From Bremia lactucae (lineage: Eukaryota > Oomycota > Peronosporomycetes > Peronosporales > Peronosporaceae), in contig NC_090610.1 in the NCBI RefSeq assembly GCF_004359215.1, forward strand, positions 881,766 to 945,765: a DNA stretch of 64,000 nt, in the 5' to 3' direction. The first letter of the stretch is position 1. Each line of letters begins with the position of its first letter. Shown here piece by piece: positions 55,669 to 64,000 of the stretch. The position numbers and the translations under genes are program-made. The notes under the pieces are model-generated. The model saw only the letters and a program-made list of their open reading frames with translations. It had not been told where the DNA came from and did not search any database.

Positions 55669-56115
55669 TGTAACGGGGCACTACGACTTGTACTGCTTCA
55701 GTACAAGTCCACTTCGCACTGCTTCAGTTGCGAGTGGTGCCTTACGTTATTATTTCACGCACACTAGTACGTGCAGAGGAAGACTTCTCTTTAAGACAAC
55801 TAGCTTAAAGAAGGTTAAATGAAATATGTATTAATACAATTAAGTTTCTTCTTCTTTCAATTTCTTAATGCTAACTTAATTATAGACTAATACTAAACAT
55901 GCAATTGAAATCTTATCTGTCTCTCTCTCTTTGTTTACGTTCACAGCTGATTAGTTTGCGGGATAAATAGATATAACGGCTTATACCTATTTATGGATAA
56001 GATTTCCGAGCATTACTATATAAAGTAATATTCTCCAAAAATTATCTACCTTTTAGATAGTATATTGATCAACAACCTTAAGCGTTAATTTCATGTAACG
56101 ATACACCCTGTTACA
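55669..56115 (-). repeat. Solo family B LTR directly upstream of RPT2
   Basis: It runs from TGTAACGGGGCACTACGACT to ATACACCCTGTTACA, 447 bases, and ends only 98 bases before the RPT2 start codon. Flanks (TAATG and CAACA) do not form a target-site duplication. Confidence 0.9.
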
Positions 56116-56213
56116 CAACACGCTTATTATCCGTAAACCGCAAGCTTTAATTGAGGGAAACATCAGATCTTTCACACACTTAAGAAAAAAGTGGTCACCC
56201 AACTGCATATAGA

Positions 56214-57630
56214 ATGGGTCAGGGCCAGAGCGGACTACCGCGTCAGACGCGCGAAGAAGCCGCAAAGAAAAAGGAGGATGCTGCTAAGCAGAAGAAAAAG
56301 AAATTCGAGCCGCGTGGTGGCGCCATGACACGCAGGCGCCGCAAGAAAAAAGGGCCCTCCTCTGCCGTGCGCATTCCGTCCGTCTACCCGACGGCAAAGT
56401 GCAAGTTACGATTGCTTAAAATGGAGCGCATCAAGGATTTTCTGCTAATGGAGCAAGAATTCATTCAAAATCAGGAAGTCATGAAGCCCAAACAGGAAAA
56501 GGACGAAGAGGAACGCTCAAAGGTGGACGATTTACGTGGTACGCCCATGGGCGTTGGAACGCTGGAGGAGATGATAGATGACAATCACGCGATTGTTTCT
56601 TCGTCGGTGGGTCCTGAGTACTACGTGGGTGTCATGTCGTTTGTGAATCAAGATATGCTCCAGCCTGGCTGTTCTGTGCTGCTGCACAACAAGGTCATGT
56701 CAGTCGTGGGCATCCTTGCCGATGATACAGACCCGATGGTGAGCGTCATGAAGGTGGACAAGGCGCCGCTCGAGTCATACGCAGACATTGGCGGTTTAGA
56801 GTCGCAGATTCAAGAGATCAAAGAGGCTGTAGAGCTGCCTCTTACGCACCCGGAGCTCTACGAAGGCATTGGCATCCGTCCGCCAAAGGGAGTCATTCTG
56901 TACGGCGAACCAGGTACAGGCAAGACACTGCTGGCCAAGGCTGTTGCCAACCAGACGTCAGCAACGTTTTTGCGCATTGTCGGTTCTGAGCTAATCCAGA
57001 AGTACCTAGGCGACGGGCCTAAACTCGTGCGAGAGATGTTTCGCGTGGCAGACGATCATGCGCCGTCAATTGTATTTATCGATGAAATTGACGCAGTTGG
57101 GAGCAAGCGGTACGACTCGAGCAGCGGAGGTACCCGTGAAATTCAGCGAACAATGCTCGAGTTACTGAACCAGCTGGATGGCTTTGATGAGCGTGGAGAC
57201 GTCAAGGTGATTATGGCGACCAATGCTATTGAAAGTCTCGATCCCGCCTTGATACGTCCGGGACGTATTGACAGAAAGGTAAGTCCAAAAAGAACAATAC
57301 GTATGCAACTGGTACGAATTGAGGCTGAAACAATGACTCCGTTGTTTTTTATCCTAGATTGAGTTTCCGCTGCCAGACATTAAGACGAAGCGTCGTATCT
57401 TCGGCATTCACACGGGTCGTATGAGCTTGGCAAAAGATGTAGATCTTGAAGAATTCGTTATGTCAAAGGACGAGCTTTCAGGGGCTGACATTAAGGCTGT
57501 TTGTACCGAAGCTGGCTTGCTTGCGCTGCGCGAGCGCCGTATGCGTGTGACACAATCAGACTTCCGGAAGGCAAAAGAGAAGGCCCTTTACAAGAAAAAG
57601 GCTAACATTCCCGAAGGGCTGTATCTGTAA
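56214..57630 (+). CDS. RPT2: 26S proteasome regulatory ATPase subunit 4 (RPT2/PSMC1)
   Basis: Two exons, 56214-57278 and 57358-57630, are joined by a 79-base intron (GTAAGT...TCCTAG) in phase 0, giving 445 residues against about 440 in other eukaryotes. The subunit is one of six AAA+ ATPases in the base ring that unfolds substrates and opens the 20S gate. The N-terminus MGQGQSG is a myristoylation-type start as in RPT2 elsewhere. A coiled-coil and OB-fold follow, then Walker A GEPGTGKT, pore-loop region [14 protein letters not shown], Walker [12 protein letters not shown] and RPGRIDRK with arginine-finger-type residues. The C-terminus GLYL is the HbYX-type tail that docks into the 20S alpha ring. 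Walker A has Glu where Pro is usual (GPPGTGKT). [11 protein letters not shown] and GGTREIQRT also differ by single residues from the common ATNRIETLDPA and GGEREIQRT. The start codon is fixed by the myristoylation motif. No TATA box is clear in the 98 bases before it. Confidence 0.97.
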
Positions 57631-57816
57631 GCGCACACAGACTCCCTTGACCGAAGCAATGGGAAAAGCCGATCGCACGGAAGGCAACGCGGAAGTACCC
57701 GTGGATAATTTTTTTTAAAGAGATCGATTTTGCCATCTTTTGTACAATTTGAAAGTCTTGACACGAGCACTGTAAATGTCAGAATATGATGTGGCAATAA
57801 ACAAGCGTATGTTTGG

Positions 57817-58458
57817 TTACTCATCTGCCTGGCAAACTCGACAGCCAAGAAACGACGGCAAACTGGATCTTGTTGTTTTGATAGATTTATAGGCGGAGGA
57901 TACGCAGAGCAATGACATTCTAAACAAGCCACTAGGCCTTCTTGTTGTTTTTGTATTCGGACTGATAAGCTGCACGTCAAATCGGTTAGCCATGTTAACA
58001 AGATGAAGTCGTTGTGTTTCCAGCAGGAACGCGCGATGTTTAGCGTCGATCGCCCGATTGGCCTCGTCCATAACCGTACCAAAAGCGTACATCACACTGA
58101 CTTTTGGATCATTAAAGGCATGGCGTCGCCAGTTGTGAATGGCATCGGCCCATTTAATCATAGATTTTGAGGTGACAGCGGCAAAGTAGTAGATCCGTTC
58201 GCGCTTGCTAGTCGCAACGAACGCGCCTTCGTGATCATTGCGCTTCACTTCAAGCGCGTGGACTGCGAACCGGTTTGGGCACACACCTGCATTGTCAGCA
58301 AATAGAGGCTCCACGCGAATACGATGCCTCGTCAGCCCGACAGACTCGTGCAACACCCCACCTGGTCGATCAAGGCACCGCAGCATTCCGTTCTCCAAGA
58401 CGCAGTACTGCACTTTCGCACGTTGCTCCTTGGAGAAGACGAGCAAAAAGCCCTCCAT
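57817..58458 (-). CDS. PH-domain-containing protein
   Basis: The frame beginning MEGFLLVFSKEQRAKVQYCV and LENGMLRCLDRPGG is a typical pleckstrin-homology opening. It continues to the C-terminal helix with the conserved Trp (AAVTSKSMIKWADAIHNWRR), so the PH domain fills about residues 1-130. A helical tail (MDEANRAIDAKHRAFLLETQ) and a basic, Ser-rich end follow. PH domains bind phosphoinositides or proteins at membranes. I chose the ATG at 58458 (213 residues). The frame is open for 24 more codons upstream, without another ATG, to a stop. Acceptor-like CAG/TAG sites upstream mean a 5' exon could exist. The gene is tail to tail with RPT2 (186 bases apart) and has the same orientation as the following gene. 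Confidence 0.8.
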   Translation of the reverse strand: MEGFLLVFSKEQRAKVQYCVLENGMLRCLDRPGGVLHESVGLTRHRIRVEPLFADNAGVCPNRFAVHALEVKRNDHEGAFVATSKRERIYYFAAVTSKSMIKWADAIHNWRRHAFNDPKVSVMYAFGTVMDEANRAIDAKHRAFLLETQRLHLVNMANRFDVQLISPNTKTTRRPSGLFRMSLLCVSSAYKSIKTTRSSLPSFLGCRVCQADE

Positions 58459-58530
58459 CGAAAGACCTGACAAGTACGCTATCAAGGCTGGAAGTGGTTT
58501 TAGACAGTCAGTATCTGTGACAACGTACAA

Positions 58531-59017
58531 GCTACAATGTCAACTAGACGATCATCGTCTGATTCAAAATATTGGTACATAAATACAGCCGCCATTCTTA
58601 ATTCTTGCGTTTTAACAAACCGAATATATTAAGACATAAACAGATATTTTTGCAAATACAAATCACTACAGTGTTTAATTGGTCCTAATCGACAAAGTTG
58701 TCCAAACAACATGCAAGTTAATGTACTGCACAATACCTTATTTAGCTGTAAGCCATTTAAAGTTGATGCTTAAATCAAATGAGACGACGGAATGGAAAAA
58801 AATTAACTTGCCAAAGTAATAAACAAATGAGCTACACACTGCAATACAGCGCACATACACTTCATATTCTCGTCACCAAATGAAACGCCGACGCAATACC
58901 CCATCCACAGTAATAATAAATTGACATCTGACTCTGCACATTAGTCTGTAAAGGCTCAATACATAAACCTGAATTAATTCTTCTCTCAATTCAAAGCGGA
59001 ACTACCGATTAACGAAG
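58531..59017. other. Intergenic region between the PH-domain and DGCR8-like genes
   Basis: AT-rich, non-repetitive sequence without reading frames. It should contain the promoter of the PH-domain gene and the 3' end of the DGCR8-like gene. Confidence 0.5.
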
Positions 59018-60782
59018 TCACGTACCATATCTTTTTGGCGTCGATGTAGTCGGACGGTCCAACGATCGTTCGTGCATACTGCCGTAATTAAAAGATCCTC
59101 TTTCTGGTGGCAGCTGATTTCCATCCAAGGCACCGTTGTTTAGCAAATGAGGATGGATCACTGACAAATTTGAATCCGAATCCGGCATAGGGTGATTAAC
59201 ATCAGGGTAGCTGCCCCATACTTTTCCACCACTATTATAGTGCCGTCCGCCACCGTAACTCTCTGCATTCCTAGCCGCCGCTTGGGAATACACAACAACG
59301 CGTTCAGGCCCGACGTTTCCTACTCCTGAATCACTTTGCTGGCTCCCAACAGTCCATGTGCCTGGTGGCTGCGGTATATATTGCGATTTCTCGTGATTGT
59401 AAACTTCCCAATGCGGTGATGCATTTGAACGCCGGTCCGCAGTATAACCTCGATATGCTCCAGACTCCTGAAAAGGCGGTGATCGGCGAGCCCGTCGACC
59501 CCGATATAATACACCGCCACCACGCTGTAGACGAGGGTCTACATTCCCAGTACGGCCGCTCCTACCACTAATAACCAGTGGGATCGCAGTTCGGTTAACA
59601 TATTCCTCGGATATTACGGACTGTCCTTTAAGCGAGCTATTATACATATCCGCTACTTCATGATATTTGTTGGCCGTGCGCTCGTGAAGCGCCGCAAGCA
59701 ATTGCTGTGCTCCTAACTGTTTGGCAATTTTCTTTGTCGACGCAACGCCCTGCAATGAAAAAGGGATTGATAAAATTGCGAAGCAACGATCCTTCAATTC
59801 ACAAAAACGTGTACCTCTGCAACCGTGCTACCGGCAGTCACTATAGTTTTAAAAAGTTTCACACCTTCTCCGTCCACAGAAATTGTATTATAGTTAATCG
59901 AGACGCCTCGGTTTCGGTTCTGATACTCTTGAAGAACCTGGGCTGGCGTTTTGACTGATAGCTCCATGCATGCCTATTGTCAAGTAAAATCAGTCAATAG
60001 TGTTGCATCTGATAATATGCACGAATTGAAATTATGTCACCTGGAGAACACGGGGGTCCCCAATGTCTAATGTTTTAAATTCCTCCAGTGTCTATAAAAG
60101 ACAATTAATTAGCTTTGCTACTTCTCATATTCATAGTTTTCATGCAAAGAAGCTTACCAGGGCTTGCTGCTTGTCTATTTTCTTCTTAACATTTGTAGCC
60201 ACATCAAGTTTGCGCTTCTTGAGCTGCAAAAGTAGACCAATACACAACTCGTAATCAATAAATACCATCACGTTTAGTGCTGTATTCCCATTCAACCCCC
60301 TTTCTTACACATCGAGCTTCTTGAAAAGGAGGCAACGACTTTTTTAATACTATATCATTTGCACCCGGATAATAATTTCGTTTTCGGTCGGCGACGTCCG
60401 ATTCGGACGTAAAAATGCTAACTGGTGGTACATGCTGCTTAACAAATCGATCCAAATCCTTTTGCGACAGCGTGACGTGACCACTCAAATTAAGCGGATA
60501 CGGGCGCGTCCAGCAAACAATTCTTAGTTTTTCGTGCACGTAGCATGGTAGTCCAGAGTCGTGGATGATCCGATGCCAATCCGGAGGCAGCGTCCGGTCT
60601 GAAGAAGAAAATACGGTACTGCTGTCACAGCTGTTGCTGTAGCTGCATATGTCATTCGAAATACTATCACTAGCCTCGCAATTCGCTGCATTGGCTACAG
60701 CTACTGCCGACCTGAGCTGCATAAGCCCAGCAGCGGACGCGTACTGGTCCAGGTTCTCGGCACTATCGTACGGATTTTCCAT
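59018..60782 (-). CDS. DGCR8/Pasha-like WW-motif and dsRBD protein (five exons)
   Basis: Proposed exons on the minus strand are 60782-60309, 60223-60158, 60091-60041, 59973-59815 and 59749-59018, all joined in phase 0 with GT...AG introns (donors GTAAGA, GTAAGC, GTGACA, GTACAC). They give 493 residues. Residues 65-98, LPPDWHRIIHDSGLPCYVHE onward to CWTRPYPL, match the WW-type dimerisation segment of the animal DGCR8 Rhed domain (pattern LP..W....H.SG.P.Y.H....V.W.RPY.L). Residues 182-276 span exons 3-5. They read LEEFKTLDIGDPRVLQ, TPAQVLQEYQNRNRG and STKKIAKQLGAQQLLAALHE, then YHEVADMYN. This is a double-stranded RNA-binding domain collinear with the second dsRBD of DGCR8, including the linker before it and the ...MY after it. 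Only about 22 residues separate the WW motif region from that linker, so the first dsRBD appears absent. The heme-ligand IPC motif of animal DGCR8 is not visible. The last 200 residues are low complexity. In animals this protein partners Drosha in the Microprocessor; that role here is inference. The start at 60782 is the first ATG after an in-frame stop; an upstream exon is possible. Confidence 0.8.
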
Positions 60783-60830
60783 CCGCTGGGTCCGATTTTT
60801 TATCCAATCAGACGATTTCCTCTTCGACAA

Positions 60831-61426
60831 TAAAAAAGTTTAAAGCACATCTTCGGGGGTGCAATACACAAGTGTTTACTTATCTGTAAATATTCATAGT
60901 TCATGTGCCGGGTCACGACACGGAAGAAGCGTGCGATCTAAGAACTTAATAGTATGTACCACTACTATACCAATTAAGTATAATAACTTAAACCATAAAG
61001 CAAGTGAAGACTGCTCTTTGATCATCTAATCTGTTGCTTCCAACCTACAAAGAGCACCTATTGAGGGTTTATTATGGGATTATTCGGGTAATTGCAGTAA
61101 CGTATTTTACTTTATAAAAATATATAGTTCAGTCTCATTTTGAATCTTAGAGCATTCTGTGCCTTCCTAAGGCTTGCTCTGTGATCTATAAGAGCAAAAC
61201 CTTATTAATTTATTCATTTTTGGGCACTACTTGCCACTTATTTCTACGAATTTTGAGTAAGTACCCAAAAAGTCTACAAGCTTGTACGACTCTTTAGGAT
61301 GTATGCTAAAATAGAAATCTGTGACTTTGTGTCGATAAGACTTTTTCTGTATTATGGAGCGAGGAAGATCCACTATCCTAAAAACGCGTTTCTTTGATTA
61401 TTCTGTATAGTGTTATTTACATCTGC
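60831..61426 (+). repeat. Upstream region of DGCR8-like gene and an eroded family A LTR
   Basis: 60831-61080 is AT-rich and unassigned; it should hold the promoter. From about 61130 to 61385 the order GTGCCTTCCTAAGGCTTGC, GGGCACTACTTGCCACTT, TTCTACGAATTTTGAG and GGAGCGAGGAAGATCC follows the family A LTR in plus orientation with heavy divergence. Confidence 0.55.
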
Positions 61427-61640
61427 TGTAACGGGGTGTATCGTTATATGAAGTTATCCCTTAAGGTTATTAATTAATATATTATCTAAAAGGCAGAATT
61501 TTTTTAAAGAATATTACTTTATATAGTAATGCTCGGAAATCTTATTCATAAATAGGTAGAAGCCGTTATATCTATTTATCCCGCAGACTGATCAGCTGTA
61601 AACATAAACAAAGATACTTACCGATCATTTGACTAGACTC
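61427..61640 (+). repeat. Truncated family B LTR
   Basis: It starts TGTAACGGGGTGTATCGTTA, followed by ATTAATATATTATCTAAAAG and TAGGTAGAAGCCGTTATATC. The match to the family B LTR is lost after about 210 bases, where family C gag sequence soon begins. Confidence 0.75.
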
Positions 61641-61679
61641 AATTTATAATTATTAATGGACGTGTATATAAATTTCAGC

Positions 61680-62680
61680 TGCTGTGAAGCCACAGCCTCC
61701 AAAGCAACATGCTGCTCAGTTGGAGCAGTTTGAGGCATTCGTGCTCGGATAGCGGAGAGCCGCGTCCGAGGCACAGTGCTATGCTGCGGCGGAGTTTGTC
61801 ACTCAGACTCAGGATGAGCTGAGGCATGAGCAGGCTCAGAGCGAGGCTCTCAACAGAACTGTTGAGATGCTCTCTGCCCGGCCGTACTAGCCGAGGCCCA
61901 TTCGAATGGACCCGCCCAAGACCGATGGAACTGCAGCGCACACGATTGTCCACTGGTTTTTAGCCGTGGAGCAATGCGGTGACGCGCAGCTCATCGAGGA
62001 CGACAGCCGGATGGTGTCGTACGCCTTGTCGCATCTGCGCGATAAGGCTTCAGATTGGGCTTACTCGGCGCTTATGGCGGACATAAAGGCGTTCCCTACA
62101 GTGGCGATCTTTAAAGGAAAGATTCACCCCATGCACCAGTCGCCGAACAACGAAGTTTTGCTTCAGGCGCGCTTCTTTGGAGCGTGACAGTCAAAGCGAA
62201 CTCTACAAGAGTATGTGCAGGAAATGCGATCGCTGTCGCCCCATTAGCGTAGGTCCATCTCCGGAGCACATTAAAGTACCCACGCTTATAAACAAACAAC
62301 GGCATGCCCCATCGCGACAGGCCCAAATCAGAAAGGTTCCGTCGACGATGGAAGAGGCAATCCAAATTGCCTTGGTTGAGGATCACTCCTACACCAGTGC
62401 CTCGGCGACTGCTTGGTATAAACCGTCGGCCGAGAGGTCAGAAAGTGCCTCGGCGACTGCTTGGTATAAGCCGTCGGCCGAGAGGTCAGATGCCACTCCC
62501 ATGGAGTTGGGCGATGCAGACGTTGTCTGTTACAAATACGGCAAGCGCGGCCATATGATGGCTCGCTGCTATGCCAGGGATCCTGCTGGGGCAGAAATTG
62601 CCCAGCAAGAGGATTACCTTCCCAAAGGGCGATGGCAAGAGCCCGCGTGCGAGACGCACGAGTTCTGCCTCGACCACTGA
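61680..62680 (+). pseudogene. gag, family C copy C2, with damaged zinc knuckle
   Basis: Capsid text includes MDPPKTDGTAAHTIVHWFLA at 61906, then DSRMVSYALSHLRDKASDWA. A frame change at about 62180 leads into TLQEYVQEMRSLSPH-like text and TMEEAIQIALVEDHSYTSAS. The zinc knuckle at about 62530-62571 reads CYKYGKRGHMMARC, with Tyr in place of the second cysteine. A 48-base in-frame duplication lies just before it. Confidence 0.8.
62396..62491. repeat. 48-base in-frame tandem duplication in family C gag
   Basis: The unit AGTGCCTCGGCGACTGCTTG (48 bases in full) occurs at 62396 and 62444 with one base change. It duplicates 16 codons, SASATAWYKPSAERSE. Copy C1 has a single unit at the same place. 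Confidence 0.9.
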
Positions 62681-62759
62681 GAGGTCGGGAAATGCAGGAT
62701 CGTAGTAGGGGCCGGATGCCCTTAAGTTCAGAGTTATGGAACAAACGGGTAGCATAGTC

Positions 62760-63110
62760 CCTGAGGTCTCAAAATTTCGGACCTCAACCCTGCAAATCTA
62801 TAGCGCTCAAGTACGAGGCTATGACCAGGTGATGACCCTCCTCGTGGATTCGGGTACATCACAAAATTTTGTAAAACTCGCGGCTCTAAGAAAGTGACCG
62901 CCGATGTTTGAGTCGCTTTGCCAGGATGGCAAGCGAGAAGAGGTGACCGTTCGTTCTGCGAACGGCGCACTCGTTAAGTCTGAGGGAGTTCAGATAGAAC
63001 TCGCCTTCAGCTTTAGTGACTTCTCTTGTAAAGAGAAGTTGACAATGCTAGGTATGAAGGGTCCGTACGACCTCATCCTAGGCATGCCGTGGTTGGCAAA
63101 ACACTAACCA
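62760..63110 (+). pseudogene. Aspartic protease, family C copy C2
   Basis: Text reads YSAQVRGYDQVMTLLVDSGT (active site DSGT instead of DSGA in copy C1). After an in-frame stop near 62897 it continues in the frame 62904-63107 with VTVRSANGALVKSEGVQIEL and DLILGMPWLAKH. Confidence 0.8.
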
Positions 63111-63119
63111 TGATTAGAC

Positions 63120-64000
63120 TGGCGTACACGCACAGTTGCGAACTCTACGCAGGACACCAGAAAGTTTGTGCTCCTACGAGAGGCGTATGCAACTGATGTC
63201 GTGTCGAACATAGTTGACAGTGCGTTGACGGGATGTCAAACGTCACCAATTCCAACCCAGCTCGTAAAGACTCGGGTAGTGAAAGGGCAATGACAAGCAG
63301 TCATGTGTCCCATAGACCTGCACAGAGCAGAGAGTCTGTGGCAGTAGACGGCGAGCTGACAGAAATTCAAGCTTCGCATGAACCGGCGCAGTGCCTAGAG
63401 CCTGGTGCGGTTGGAAGAGGTGCGTTAGCCAGGAGAGCAACGACACCCACTTCCCAGTCAAAGGTCGTGGTGACTCGAAGAACGAGTACCCGACAGATTA
63501 GGACGATCAAAGGCATGTCCAAATGAGTGACCTTTGGATCAGTTCCTATTAAAGAGGACGGGCCTTCGAACGAGGTGTTCGAGGCCGTCAAAGACGAAAT
63601 TGCGGAGGCATCCTTAGTTATGGTGCTCCGGCAAGTCTTTTTATCTGCCGAGGAGATAGTAAATCTCCCGGAGATGTCGTGAGATCTGTTCTTGCCGAAT
63701 TAAAGAAAAGAAAGATCCACGAAATAGTCACACAAGTTCCAGAAAAGAACTTGGTGGACTGTTGCTCGTCGTCCACAATGGACGAGAGTGTCCTAAAAAA
63801 CGGACAAAAAGAAGGGGTTCGCTGCTCAAGGCTGGGATGCCTTGAGAGACCGTCCATTCTTTGAAGTTCTGTGGAAACATCGCTATGCGCTCCCAGAAGA
63901 AGTGCCGAGCCGCCTACCAGCAGATAGGGGCATCGGGCACGAGACAGACCTCGAACCTGGCACCAAGTATTGTGTAACCAGGCAATGGCCGTTGCCGAAA
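63120..64000 (+). pseudogene. Linker and reverse-transcriptase start, family C copy C2
   Basis: The linker frame at 63233-63526 (SSHVSHRPAQSRESVAVDGE, ARRATTPTSQSKVVVTRRTS) parallels the minus-strand frame at 24740-24396 of copy C1. After several frame changes the sequence ends in the conserved ELEPGTKY-type entry to the polymerase. Confidence 0.75.

Larger units (their letters stand above)
61680..64000 (+). mobile_element. Family C Gypsy element copy C2, plus strand, 5'-truncated and cut by window end
   Basis: The plus strand enters gag in mid-sequence (QLEQFEAFVLG near 61717, then a stop), continues through protease, and reaches the first residues of reverse transcriptase at the window end (DLEPGTKYCVTRQWPLPK, 63947-64000). 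No LTR or primer-binding site of family C precedes it. The order and sequence match copy C1 on the minus strand at 24000-26481. Confidence 0.85.

Noticed and set aside
58459..58530. An earlier start for the PH-domain protein.
   Set aside because: There is no ATG in this stretch and a stop lies just upstream. The PH domain begins at the chosen Met.
60783..60830. An earlier start for the DGCR8-like protein (frame open to 60830).
   Set aside because: The extra 16 codons contain no ATG and are bounded by an in-frame stop. The first ATG is at 60782. An upstream exon cannot be excluded.
1..64000. CRISPR arrays, bacterial operons, ribosomal RNA or tRNA genes.
   Set aside because: No regularly spaced short repeats, no Shine-Dalgarno-led gene runs, and no recognisable rRNA or tRNA cloverleaf sequence were seen by eye. 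tRNA genes could still be missed without a scan.

Overview
The window looks like a transposon-swollen piece of an oomycete genome (Phytophthora or downy-mildew type). The evidence is: a few compact host genes with short GT-AG introns (about 50-90 bases), large amounts of broken Gypsy-class LTR retrotransposon with chromodomain integrases, one Copia element, and no bacterial or viral operon structure. The assignment to oomycetes is inference from gene style and element content.

Layout. 1-1140 (minus) is the 5' part of an unrecognised nuclear-type protein with SUMO-interaction-like motifs, cut by the window edge. 1700-34350 is almost entirely nested and inverted retroelements. I separate three Gypsy families by LTR and protein sequence. 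Family A is a chromovirus with LTRs reading TGTAATGGGG...GCTACA. Family B has LTRs reading TGTAACNGGGTGTATCG...CCCGTTACA and a CX2CX4HX4C gag. Family C has LTRs reading TGTAACGGGCTAA...GACTACA. Pieces of a fourth Gypsy type and a 5'-truncated Copia element are also present. 35203-36051 is an intact gene for a secreted histidine-phosphatase-fold protein, stranded in a small island. 36334-55668 is again retroelement debris, including a family A element with both LTRs (48007-54277). 55669-60830 is the main host-gene island: a solo LTR, then the 26S proteasome ATPase RPT2 (plus), a PH-domain protein (minus) and a DGCR8/Pasha-like RNA-binding protein (minus, five exons). 61427-64000 returns to family B and C retroelements.

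The most interesting results are these. (1) A spliced gene at 59018-60782 encodes a WW/Rhed-like motif plus a double-stranded RNA-binding domain, collinear with the second dsRBD of animal DGCR8/Pasha, in a non-animal genome. (2) A family B arrangement at 36498-40734 has two LTR-gag halves facing each other, so a read-through transcript would be a long hairpin; part of it is repeated in inverted orientation at 27111-29562. (3) A 391-residue antisense reading frame lies between the chromodomain and the 3' LTR of the family A chromovirus; it is open in one copy and recognisable in another. The first two could be linked through small-RNA silencing, but that link is inference only.

All retroelement coding regions are frameshifted or carry stops, so they are given as pseudogenes with domain assignments rather than as functional genes. 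Boundaries inside degenerate elements are approximate (tens of bases).
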